Assembly: GCF_002483205.1 (NCBI RefSeq)
Contig: NZ_DLHM01000007.1
Coordinates: 558,001 to 622,000, forward strand
DNA length: 64,000 bases
Direction: 5' to 3'
DNA from: Flavihumibacter sp. UBA7668
Lineage (GTDB): Bacteria > Bacteroidota > Bacteroidia > Chitinophagales > Chitinophagaceae
Below the pieces are notes generated by a model, which ran no database searches, was not told the origin of the DNA, and was given only the letters and a program-made list of their open reading frames with translations. Both the position numbers and the translations under genes were made by a program. Of the stretch, positions 56,201-62,917 are shown piece after piece (positions within the stretch are counted from its first letter, which is position 1; each line of letters begins with the position of its first letter).

Positions 56201-56224
56201 TCGTGCTGTTATGGCAAGTTTCAT
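53213..56224 (-). CDS. susC: SusC/RagA-family TonB-dependent transporter
   Basis: A 1,003-residue outer-membrane barrel. A signal peptide ends near LPVAAQ. A carboxypeptidase-regulatory-like domain follows (GRIVNKENQPLVGVSIVVKG and DGRFILRA). The SusC plug starts with DGVVVIGYG and has GVNSFNFSNEPLYVINGVP and SAIYGSRGANGVVIITTK. The barrel ends in YTLGVNLTL with a terminal hydrophobic residue. It imports a glycan or similar substrate with energy from TonB. I use the ATG at 56224 (MKLAITARVG); a frame start at 56266 adds 14 residues that spoil the signal peptide. It lies 23 bp after the LamG lipoprotein gene. Confidence 0.96.
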   Translation of the reverse strand: MKLAITARVGAVLLMFCCLQSALPVAAQTTEQSATIKEIRGRIVNKENQPLVGVSIVVKGTDQGTVTDQDGRFILRAAANALLEISNMGFANQELQVAGVTGAITITLTESDATLDGVVVIGYGSIKKKDVTGAIASIDGKSLQKAMTSDISQALNGRVAGVNAIKSSNRPGAGFNIEIRGVNSFNFSNEPLYVINGVPSTTGMRHLNSADIESIEILKDASSSAIYGSRGANGVVIITTKGAGRRDGFEINYNGFAGLKAAARIPDMIGSKGNGLEYVDYRVALWTNKYGPSSLSRPDFLTPEEKERVRFGEYYDWSREVLKTGMINNHNISASGGSAKTSYTFGLGYLGEDGIVGREKFDRLTANLGLEQRFNSSIKMGFNTYASKVKIDEGSSEALINAYFIPPIVSPYDKDGNLLFRAQPTSSKVNPLMDMQNDIRQRDETYLNVMGYLEVTPIKDISFKTQVAMQYDAYTYGTFKGTMTQAKAGVNPAEAYKGTGSNMNWVWDNILTVRKQLGEDHKFHFIGLFSIQKDQHEAAGMRGDGLPYNSDWHAIQTADQITDVTSNYWESSLVSFMGRLNYTFKDKYLLTVTNRYDGSSRLAPGNRWGMMPSAALGWHLSRENFLQQADWLNDLKLRVSYGLTGNNNVRHDVTQTRLAMSRYNFGNLGINGFGLGGEIGNPNLKWEMTSEWNAGLDFSLMKNRISGTVDVYKRITRDLIFERRVANVNGYSSYLENIGSTSNQGVELGLNTINIASKNFTWRTNLTFSRNRNKIVDLYGDKASDVANRWFIGQPIRVIYDYQFEGIWQENEKDLAAVLGKAPGHIKIQDVNNDGNFDERDMKVLGSPNPDWTGGMTNTITYKNFDFSVFVYVRKGGLYNDQFTYMFTAWDNEHWNKLDVNYWTPENGSNEYPGIGAVSLHTQVLGHVSGNFVKIQNINLGYTFNQSAISRLKAKQLRVYTTVQNPFTITKYKGFDPESIGENPYSNLSVMPIMYTLGVNLTL

Positions 56225-56247
56225 GTGAAGATTTTTAATTGATGGGG

Positions 56248-57345
56248 TTATTTGGCGGGCATCCATTTATGGGATCCTATAATGCGGGCATTATATCGTC
56301 CGGTTTTATCCGGATTAACGGCAGGATCCTGCGGCACTTCGGTGAAATCCCAGGCGCATTGCAACTTTGCTTCAGTACCGTTAACTTCTGTGGTCATCAA
56401 CGACTTCAGTTGTTCCGGTGTTTTGGCTTCGTTCCACATTCTGAATTTTTTCATATACCCGGTCATGCACCTGGAAGGGTGATAGGGATCTATGAATGCC
56501 CTCATTTTTCTTCGGCTGGATGGCAACATTGGTGCAGGCGATCCTCCCAGAATAATATCATTGTTCTTCTGCCAGTAGAGCTCTCCATTTACATAGAGTT
56601 TCATATGATACGGACGATCATCACCAGGAGCTATGGCCGCATTAATATCCCATACCAGCGCAATATGGTTCCACTCGCCAAAATTCTGCGGATAGGCTCG
56701 GGCCTGTTCCAGTACGCCGGGACCGCAACCCATACTTGCCCGAAGATTACCGGATCGCTGGAAATGGATGTTCCAGCCTTCAAATTTGGCATTGGGCCAG
56801 GCCGATTCAGGTCCTTCTGAAGTGGTGCCCACCAATGTTGCCATCTCAAAATCCAGGAAGTTTTCATCGTATTTAGCCCATAGTTCAATGGTATAGGTAT
56901 TTGAATTGGAATAAGCCAGCTCATCACCAAAATCGATGGAGCCCTGCTGATTCAGTCCAAATACCTGCAACTCTCCGGCACTGCCCGCAGGCAGGGTAAA
57001 ATTGAAAGACTGAAGAAATTGAGTCATAGCCTGATCCGCCTTAACGCAAATATTGTCTACCTCATATTGAAGTACATACTTACCGGCACGGGCGTAAGAA
57101 ATGCCGGTTTTAACCTCCTCAAAAGCGGCGGCCAACTGGTCATAACTGGCCTGAGGATAGGTATAATCCTCCGTACCAACGCGTGCAGTATCTAAAATTG
57201 TTTGAATGCTGGCCAGCTTTTCTTCGGTACAGGTGAGTACCAGCGGCCTTGTTTTATCGAATGATTTTACACAGCCCGTTCCAACTCCTGCAAGAATCAG
57301 GAGAATAAGCGCGAGGAAGTAACGGGGTCGTTTCCATTTTTCCAT
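56248..57345 (-). CDS. DUF4972/LamG-like lipoprotein, first gene of the susCD operon
   Basis: A 365-residue lipoprotein with lipobox AGVGTGC. Residues 35-115 form a helical DUF4972-like region (EKLASIQTILDTARVG, YDQLAAAFEEVKTGISYARAGKY). The C-terminal 230 residues are a concanavalin-like LamG domain: SNTYTIELWAKYDENF, WNHIALVWDINAA, HMKLYVNGELYWQ and GYMKKFRMWNEAKTPEQL. It probably binds carbohydrate or protein at the surface. Placing a binding lipoprotein before susC is unusual, since most loci put such genes after susD. Confidence 0.86.
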   Translation of the reverse strand: MEKWKRPRYFLALILLILAGVGTGCVKSFDKTRPLVLTCTEEKLASIQTILDTARVGTEDYTYPQASYDQLAAAFEEVKTGISYARAGKYVLQYEVDNICVKADQAMTQFLQSFNFTLPAGSAGELQVFGLNQQGSIDFGDELAYSNSNTYTIELWAKYDENFLDFEMATLVGTTSEGPESAWPNAKFEGWNIHFQRSGNLRASMGCGPGVLEQARAYPQNFGEWNHIALVWDINAAIAPGDDRPYHMKLYVNGELYWQKNNDIILGGSPAPMLPSSRRKMRAFIDPYHPSRCMTGYMKKFRMWNEAKTPEQLKSLMTTEVNGTEAKLQCAWDFTEVPQDPAVNPDKTGRYNARIIGSHKWMPAK

Positions 57346-57425
57346 ATAGCAATTAATTTTAATAATAAAAGGACGGGAGTTCGTCCTGCAATCTGGAGGT
57401 GAATAAACAAAATGACAGTTTAGTA

Positions 57426-57474
57426 AAGGGGTTAATTTATGGGTTAACCGGCTAATAAAATTTATTAACCCCTT
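57426..57474. promoter_or_regulatory. GGTTAA-rich inverted repeat upstream of the susCD operon
   Basis: AAGGGGTTAAT (57426-57436) and ATTAACCCCTT (57464-57474) are perfect 11-bp arms, with the palindrome GGTTAACC (57442-57449) between them. TTAACC recurs 21 bp apart (57444 and 57465) and GGTTAA 12 bp apart (57430 and 57442). On the minus strand it lies just upstream of a poor -7 box (TCATTTTG, 57418-57411) in the 162-bp gap before the operon. This is a candidate binding site for the adjacent SARP-type regulator. Confidence 0.45.
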
Positions 57475-57507
57475 GATAATGTGTGAGAACGAGAAAGTGA
57501 AACAGAC

Positions 57508-60048
57508 CTAAACCTGTGCAACCTGTTCAAATGAGGGGGTAAAGGCCTGTCCCAGCGAGCGCTGGTATTCAGCCTGAAATGCCTCGTATTTCTTTCTTGC
57601 CGCTTCCATGCCCTTGGTTTTTCTGAGATAAACCAGCTGGTAAGAAAGTGCCAGCTCATGAAAGGGATCGGCCATATGAATTATTTTGGCCAAAAGGTAA
57701 TAGGACTGGTTCCAGTTATCAGCCCGTACCGATGTTGAAATTGTTGCCGCAGCTTTCTTTACCAGCAGACTTTCATATTCAAATTTATATTCATCCAAAA
57801 ATGCCTCCTGCAGGTTGGTGAAAAGCGGACCTCGTTGCAGCAGCGGTAAATAGGCTAACAGTTGAGGTGCCGGCTGCTCGTTATTTGGTTGCTGTAGAAA
57901 ATCCAGCACCTGGTAATAATCACAGAAAAAGCCGGCTTCCAGTTCCAGGAGGTAGGCATCATTTATATAATTCAACTGAATGCCTTCCCATTCCATCAAA
58001 ATATTACGTAAAGCATTAATGGTTACGCCTCTTATGTTTTTGGTGCTGGCCATATCCCGCTCTGGCCATAAGGTGGAGGAGATCAGGCGCGAGCCAACAC
58101 CTTTTTTACCGGCACGGTTCGATACAATCAATAATAGAAAAAGCTGCCTGATTTTCGGACTGAAAAGATGTGAAATATCCATGCCTTTTTTATCAAATGC
58201 AAGAAAATCTCCGAGCAGGTACACGGCATTTTGTTGGGGTTGTTCAATTTCCTCCTTCCGTATTTCTTCTTTTGCTACCGGAATAGCCGGGCTCATCTGC
58301 TTTTTCAGATCGGTCCGTTTTCTTCTGCTAATCCAATACAGTGCAATAGGAACCAGCAAAAGCAGCCACCACCATTTTCCCGAGCCTTTCCAGATCCCTG
58401 TTTCCTGGCTTTGTGCGTTGAAGGCAACCGGCGGATCTTTTAGCGTATACACGAACAGGTTGGAAGCTGCTGCATTCCAAAACTCCTGAACCAGACAAAC
58501 CAGTTCGCCCGATTCGGCATTTCGATACAGGTTGATTTCAGTTTCAATTTTTTCTGAGGTAATGGGGATAGAATCGCTTACAAGTTCAAACTGACCGTCG
58601 GCTACTGAAAATTTATACAATTGCAGTGCTGATTTGGGAAGATGATGCGGATATCCCAATACATAAAAATGCGAACCATCCGCATCCATCAGTAAGTTGG
58701 ATGCCGGTACCCAAAGTTGTTCGGGTAATGATTTGTCCCAAAGTTTTTTGATGCGTCGCTCCTTTATTTGAACGTGATAACAATCAAAATAATTCCGGCC
58801 TCCTACTACCTGCTCACCGGTTGGATTTCCAAACCCACCAAACAACAGGAATTCGCCGTCCCTGCCCGTCGGTCCCATTGCAGCAAAAAAGCGAGGATCA
58901 ATACTGTCTCCCTGCATGGGAAGTTGTTGCCACCTGTCTGTTGTTGAATCATATCTATAAAAACCATTGAAATACCGGAAAGAGCCATAGCCACCAAAGA
59001 GAATCCAGCTACTATCCTGTTGGATCAGGTTATGGTGATGGCGTTGCTCAGGCAAATAGGCGGTTCCAATAGGAGTCCAGCGTTTTTTTTCAATATCAAG
59101 CAGGGCAATGGTGGTATCACCAATAGGCAGATTATTGGCTTCGTACACCCATAACTGTTGCCTTAGGCTATCCCAGCCGCTGCGAGCAAGTATCAGCCTC
59201 GAAATAGGCAGTTTGTTTTCATATCCAAAACTCGCAGAGGCACCGGTTGTCAATTGAAAACTGAATAAACTATCCTGTGTGAAGGCAACTACCTGGTTTT
59301 GTTCCGGTATGAAACTGGCACCAGCCACCTTCGTAAAGGAATGGCTTACCCGTTTTTTCCAGTAATGAGCTTCCTTGATCAGCCAGTTGGGATTATCCAC
59401 TTTCCCTGTAATTGCACCGCTTGAATTGTGAACGGCATTCCCATCCCATTCATTCAGCGGAAATAACCAATCCTGCGCAGCACCATTCAAGCGGAGGTTT
59501 CGGATAGCCATAGCTGGTACATCGGTATAAGTGGAATAACGGCCGAAAATTAATTCAGGGGCTATACCGGGTTGCAGTCCAAGTTTAGCAGACTGATACG
59601 GCTGCTGATTGATTTTAAGTTGAACCTGATCCGTTTCAAGATTAAAATGCACCTCAACCGGGATCCAGGTGCCGTTTTCAATCCAGGATTTTTCTAACGG
59701 GAGTTTTAATTTGGTTGCTTCCTTATCGATATTGAAATGCAGCCAGGGGGTTTGATCATCTTCCAGCCGGAAACTCAGGCTATAGGATTTATTCCGGGGA
59801 TCAATAAGCGTGAAAATATACCCGAATTGTTGTTTTGAATAAAAGGAAAGATCAAAGGCAATGGTAAGTTCCCGGTTAAATTTTGGTGCATTTCCTGCAA
59901 AAACAGCATAAGAGGTTCTTTCCCGCACCAGCCGATCATTGGAAAAGAAGCCCAGCCCCTGTGCCTGCGCAGATTCTATACGGAAGAATACGATCAGGGT
60001 AAAAAGAATCCAGCCAGCTCCTTTTATTTTATCACCACACCAATTCAT
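57508..60048 (-). CDS. Transmembrane SARP/BTAD-type regulator with LamG-like and beta-propeller sensor
   Basis: An 846-residue one-component regulator candidate. A signal peptide ends near IESAQAQ. Residues about 30-190 are LamG-like (LTIAFDLSFYS, WIPVEVHFNLETDQVQLKIN). About 190-545 show Kelch-type propeller repeats, for example SWILFGGYGSFRYFNGFYRY and EFLLFGGFGNPTGE. One membrane helix lies near 559-577 (WWWLLLLVPIALYWI) with basic residues after it. The cytoplasmic part has a winged helix (SPKIRQLFLLLIVSNRAGK, SSTLWPERDM, TINALRNIL) and a helical BTAD-like C-terminus. It sits directly upstream of the susCD operon on the same strand. I use the ATG at 60048; the frame extends to 60153. No kinase or receiver domain is present. 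Confidence 0.8.
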   Translation of the reverse strand: MNWCGDKIKGAGWILFTLIVFFRIESAQAQGLGFFSNDRLVRERTSYAVFAGNAPKFNRELTIAFDLSFYSKQQFGYIFTLIDPRNKSYSLSFRLEDDQTPWLHFNIDKEATKLKLPLEKSWIENGTWIPVEVHFNLETDQVQLKINQQPYQSAKLGLQPGIAPELIFGRYSTYTDVPAMAIRNLRLNGAAQDWLFPLNEWDGNAVHNSSGAITGKVDNPNWLIKEAHYWKKRVSHSFTKVAGASFIPEQNQVVAFTQDSLFSFQLTTGASASFGYENKLPISRLILARSGWDSLRQQLWVYEANNLPIGDTTIALLDIEKKRWTPIGTAYLPEQRHHHNLIQQDSSWILFGGYGSFRYFNGFYRYDSTTDRWQQLPMQGDSIDPRFFAAMGPTGRDGEFLLFGGFGNPTGEQVVGGRNYFDCYHVQIKERRIKKLWDKSLPEQLWVPASNLLMDADGSHFYVLGYPHHLPKSALQLYKFSVADGQFELVSDSIPITSEKIETEINLYRNAESGELVCLVQEFWNAAASNLFVYTLKDPPVAFNAQSQETGIWKGSGKWWWLLLLVPIALYWISRRKRTDLKKQMSPAIPVAKEEIRKEEIEQPQQNAVYLLGDFLAFDKKGMDISHLFSPKIRQLFLLLIVSNRAGKKGVGSRLISSTLWPERDMASTKNIRGVTINALRNILMEWEGIQLNYINDAYLLELEAGFFCDYYQVLDFLQQPNNEQPAPQLLAYLPLLQRGPLFTNLQEAFLDEYKFEYESLLVKKAAATISTSVRADNWNQSYYLLAKIIHMADPFHELALSYQLVYLRKTKGMEAARKKYEAFQAEYQRSLGQAFTPSFEQVAQV

Positions 60049-60204
60049 TATGGGTAAAGATACAGAACCTACGTCTTCAAGATCAGTAACATGCGGAGCT
60101 AGGTAGAAGTCTGTAAAACAGGGGTCGTAAAACCGACCGGAATTATTCAACACATATTTCGGGGAACACAGGTGGCGTTTCTGTGCCGAACCCTATTTCG
60201 TTTT

Positions 60205-60819
60205 ATGACACAGATAAAAAACATTCTGCTGATTTTGTTGCTGGCTGTTGGTTGGACAGCCTGCAGCAAAACAGGGGAAAAACCGGAGCCGGTTCAGGAA
60301 ACCGTTCCGGTCGAAGACAGTACTGTTTCCGGTTTTAAAACCTACACCATTCAGGCCGGACAGCATTATGCCACTGAAAACCCGATCCAGGAGCTGAATG
60401 GAACTGAACTTGCTTTTGCGGTTCGATTTGACAGCAGTTGCCGCTACGAAACCAAAAACCCGGAGAACCAGGATGATATCAACAAGTTGATGGGCTTTAG
60501 TGACAATGGCTTTCAGCACCATGAAAACAGTGCGCGGGTGGGATGGCGCTGGAAGAACAGGAAAATTGAGTTATTTGCCTATTGTTATGCGGGCGGGCAG
60601 CGGAGTTTCAGCCTCCTGGGCAAAACATCCATAGGCGATACCCTGCAACTGGCCATTAAACTGAGTCCGGCCGGATATGAGTTTCAATTAAACGGGGTTT
60701 CCACCTTTATGAAACGATCAGCCACCGGCAGCACCATCAGGGGTTATTTATTGTATCCTTATTTCGGCGGTGATGAGCCGGCCCCTCACAGAATGCGGAT
60801 GGAGATTTTCAGGTATTAA
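60205..60819 (+). CDS. Small lipoprotein with a predicted beta-sandwich domain
   Basis: A 204-residue lipoprotein with lipobox AVGWTAC. The body has alternating strands: TELAFAVRFDSSCRY, NSARVGWRWKNRKIELFAY, TLQLAIKLSPAGYEFQLNG. This resembles a concanavalin/LamG-type sandwich but I cannot assign a family. I use ATG 60205 (MTQIKNILL); the frame opens at 60172. It is divergent from the SARP-type regulator with 156 bp between, so the regulator might also control it. Confidence 0.7.
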   Translation: MTQIKNILLILLLAVGWTACSKTGEKPEPVQETVPVEDSTVSGFKTYTIQAGQHYATENPIQELNGTELAFAVRFDSSCRYETKNPENQDDINKLMGFSDNGFQHHENSARVGWRWKNRKIELFAYCYAGGQRSFSLLGKTSIGDTLQLAIKLSPAGYEFQLNGVSTFMKRSATGSTIRGYLLYPYFGGDEPAPHRMRMEIFRY

Positions 60820-60873
60820 AGCCAGCTTGTAAAAAAAATGTTGATAACCCGAGGTATTTTGTTGAAATCCCCC

Positions 60874-60881
60874 TATTTTTG
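60874..60881 (+). promoter_or_regulatory. Candidate -7 box (TATTTTTG) of the tRNA-Phe gene
   Basis: Exact TAnnTTTG match 30 nt upstream of the tRNA 5' end. TTTTG at 60857-60861 is upstream but only 12 bp away, shorter than the usual spacing. Confidence 0.45.
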
Positions 60882-60911
60882 CGTCCCGATTGATGATAAA
60901 TCAGTCAGGAT

Positions 60912-60984
60912 GGTGCGGTAGCTCAGTTGGTAGAGCAAAGGACTGAAAATCCTTGTGTCGCCGGTTCGATTCCGGCCCACACCA
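60912..60984 (+). tRNA. tRNA-Phe (anticodon GAA)
   Basis: A complete cloverleaf: D stem GCTC/GAGC, anticodon stem AAGGA/TCCTT with loop CTGAAAA (GAA), variable GTGTC, T stem GCCGG/CCGGC with loop TTCGATT, discriminator A. The acceptor is GGTGCGG with CCACACC, which leaves a C-A mismatch at the fifth pair (60916 with 60979). The 3' CCA is not encoded (the sequence continues CGA), so it must be added enzymatically. A terminator follows at once. Mobile-element-like genes lie downstream. Confidence 0.95.
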
Positions 60985-60992
60985 CGAAAAAG

Positions 60993-61016
60993 CCCAGCAA
61001 ATGCTGGGTTTTTTTT
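60993..61016 (+). terminator. Intrinsic terminator after tRNA-Phe
   Basis: CCCAGC (60993-60998) pairs with GCTGGG (61003-61008) around a 4-nt loop, followed by eight T. It lies 9 nt from the tRNA 3' end. Confidence 0.88.
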
Positions 61017-61125
61017 ATGCCCAGAACCCAGCACTAGTAAGGGTTTTGTGAACTTTCGATAAGTCTGTCGGGTTAAAAATACAAACTTCCTCGGTTAAGA
61101 GAAAGTGTTTGTTTGAAGGTGTAAG

Positions 61126-61161
61126 TGACGCATCTACTGACGCATCTGGTGACGCATCAGG
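61126..61161. repeat. Three tandem 12-bp units (TGACGCATC core)
   Basis: TGACGCATCTAC, TGACGCATCTGG and TGACGCATCAGG begin at 61126, 61138 and 61150, with no gap and a 9-bp identical core. They lie in the 242-bp gene-free segment 61017-61258 between the tRNA terminator and the nuclease-like gene. An open frame through them (Asp-Ala-Ser repeats, stop at 61220) has no start codon. Nothing else is recognisable in the segment. Confidence 0.85.
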
Positions 61162-61258
61162 GTTAATAGTTAAAGTCAAGTTTTACTTCAACAAGAAACC
61201 TGAAAAACGACCAAAGAAATGACCTGTCTCGCCTGTATATTGCGAAAAATCTTCAATT

Positions 61259-62053
61259 ATGGATAAGCACTTCCGCATCAACCAGGTTTTGGAACGTTAC
61301 TTTCAACAACATCCCAAAAGTGGGCGTATAATGGCTAAAGATCTCATGCCAACGTTTATCCGGGAAGGTGTATTTAGTAAAGATGACCAAAACGGGCTTC
61401 CAATTCGAAACGTATTGCGGGAACTTGACAAAAAGAAACAACTGCATAAGATACCTTATGTGATCGCAGATCGTAAAGCTGTTAACACCAACTGGTTCTT
61501 TGCTCCCGTAAACCGCTCTAAACAACCGACTGAAAGCTTACCTGAGAATGTCGATCTTAAAACCACTTCTAGTCCAAACAACCGGACAAAGAAAAGCAGA
61601 ACCAATCCCAGAAACCATAGCGATGAACATTACATAATTGATCTGTGTGATGAAGTTGCAGGAGTCAAAGCTTTACGTCAACACAATTTTTCTTTTCTAC
61701 TAGGAGACCCTGGCATTCGAGGAAACAGAGCTGCTTTGCCTGTTGATGCATGGTATGAATCTTTAAACTTAGTTGTTGAATACCATGAGCGACAACATTC
61801 GGAAGCAGTCAGGGTATTTGATAAACGCTCCACTGTAAGCGGGGTTTCTCGTGGAGAACAACGAAAGATCTATGATCAAAGAAGAATCTCTGTCCTTGAC
61901 GAGAACAAAATCGCATTGGTAATTCTCTCCGTGAATGAGTTTGATCATGACAGTAGCAAAAGATTACGACGAAACAGAGAAAAAGATCTTGCTACCGTAA
62001 GATGCAAACTGACACCATTCATCAAAGAAAGAAATAAGGATGCAGATTATTGA
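61259..62053 (+). CDS. Winged-helix protein with PD-(D/E)XK-like nuclease domain (putative)
   Basis: A 264-residue protein I do not recognise as a named family. The N-terminal 80 residues look like a winged helix (INQVLERYFQQHPKSGRIMA, PIRNVLRELDKKKQLHKIPY). A polar linker of about 40 residues follows. The C-terminal 140 residues resemble Vsr/DUF559-type nucleases: LPVDAWYESLNLVVEYHERQ gives Asp, then Glu-x-His as the D-x(n)-E-x-K-like core, followed by GEQRKIYDQRRISVLDEN and KIALVILSVNEFD. The Lys is replaced by His, so catalysis is uncertain. It is the first gene after tRNA-Phe. A role in defence or in element maintenance is possible. Confidence 0.65.
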   Translation: MDKHFRINQVLERYFQQHPKSGRIMAKDLMPTFIREGVFSKDDQNGLPIRNVLRELDKKKQLHKIPYVIADRKAVNTNWFFAPVNRSKQPTESLPENVDLKTTSSPNNRTKKSRTNPRNHSDEHYIIDLCDEVAGVKALRQHNFSFLLGDPGIRGNRAALPVDAWYESLNLVVEYHERQHSEAVRVFDKRSTVSGVSRGEQRKIYDQRRISVLDENKIALVILSVNEFDHDSSKRLRRNREKDLATVRCKLTPFIKERNKDADY

Positions 62054-62070
62054 TGCTGCATCCTCTCTTA

Positions 62071-62529
62071 TTACAACAACCCATCATCCGCAAAACTGAA
62101 GTACTCTTGGTCCCGACCGGTTAGTATCAGGTGATCCACCAGGGTGATGTCCATGAGTTTCCCGGATTCTTTGATCTTCCGGGTGAGTTCTTCATCTGCC
62201 CGGGAAGGTTTCAGATTACCTGAGGGATGATTATGTGCGATAACCATACCTGTCGCAAGCACCTTTAGCGCAGTGGCCAGGATCAGCCGGATATCGGCTA
62301 CGGTTCCGGTAATTCCTCCAGCTGAGCATCGGTATGCAGCCATGACCCGGTTGTTCCTGTTCAGGTACAAAACCACGAACTGCTCCTGCAAAAAGACGGT
62401 GTTGGGTGCAAAATGCTGACGTATGACTTTGAATGCTTCTGCTGAGGTGGTGATCTGTGGCTGATTGTTCCAATCACTGATCGGGATGTAGGACACTTCT
62501 AATTCAGCAACTTTTGTGAGCTGTTCCAT
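62071..62529 (-). CDS. Short RadC-like JAB/MPN domain protein
   Basis: A 152-residue protein with only the JAB (MPN+) domain of RadC. The metal motif is complete: VIAHNHPSGNLKPSRADEEL with His-x-His and Asp, followed by DITLVDHLILTG. The helix-hairpin-helix part of full RadC is missing. Such short RadC proteins are common cargo of Bacteroidota plasmids, conjugative elements and islands; their function is unclear. I use ATG 62529 (MEQLTKVAELEVSY). It is divergent from a small unknown gene by 86 bp. Confidence 0.9.
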   Translation of the reverse strand: MEQLTKVAELEVSYIPISDWNNQPQITTSAEAFKVIRQHFAPNTVFLQEQFVVLYLNRNNRVMAAYRCSAGGITGTVADIRLILATALKVLATGMVIAHNHPSGNLKPSRADEELTRKIKESGKLMDITLVDHLILTGRDQEYFSFADDGLL

Positions 62530-62615
62530 GGGGTAAATTTTTTGGTGAAAGAATCGCTGTGCTCGATACGGTGTTCCTGGAGATTCCTTATCTTCTTTAT
62601 ACAACCTTGCATCCT

Positions 62616-62876
62616 ATGAAACCGTTATCCCTAAAACCTGGTCGTGTACAACCGGTCCAGGAGCACCATCGTTTTATTGATTCGCTCAAAGAAGTCTTCA
62701 CCACCTACCGCGATGAGATTGAGCTACCCTCGTTTGTGGAATCCAAAATCGATAAGCTGTCAAACCTGCTCAGTATGCCAAGCCTCTCGCAGGTTCAGAT
62801 AGTTCAGATCCAGCAAGAGTACAGTTCCATCAGTCATCGTTTTCCGGTACCGATGCCGGCTCTGATCAACGAGTAA
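62616..62876 (+). CDS. Small hypothetical protein
   Basis: An 86-residue mainly helical protein (RFIDSLKEVFTTYRDEIEL, FVESKIDKLSNLLS, QVQIVQIQQEYSS). There is no signal peptide, membrane segment or metal motif and I do not recognise it. It lies between radC (divergent) and the DUF3871 gene (convergent). I use ATG 62616; the frame opens at 62559, within radC's promoter region. Confidence 0.55.
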   Translation: MKPLSLKPGRVQPVQEHHRFIDSLKEVFTTYRDEIELPSFVESKIDKLSNLLSMPSLSQVQIVQIQQEYSSISHRFPVPMPALINE

Positions 62877-62913
62877 TAAAAAGGACCACCACCCTATGTA
62901 GGAGATGGTCCTT
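62874..62913 (-). terminator. Terminator after the DUF3871 gene
   Basis: AAGGACCA (62881-62888) pairs with TGGTCCTT (62906-62913), with an inner CCTA/TAGG stem. On the minus strand the stem runs into TTTTTTATTA. It lies 4 bp after the DUF3871 stop codon and 5 bp after the small gene on the other strand, so it may act on both. Confidence 0.8.
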
Positions 62914-62917
62914 CGGT

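Noticed and set aside
61052..61222. Open frame with Asp-Ala-Ser repeats and a Lys-rich end, briefly considered as an integrase remnant
   Set aside because: No start codon and too little similarity to any recombinase; the repeat codons follow from the 12-bp units.
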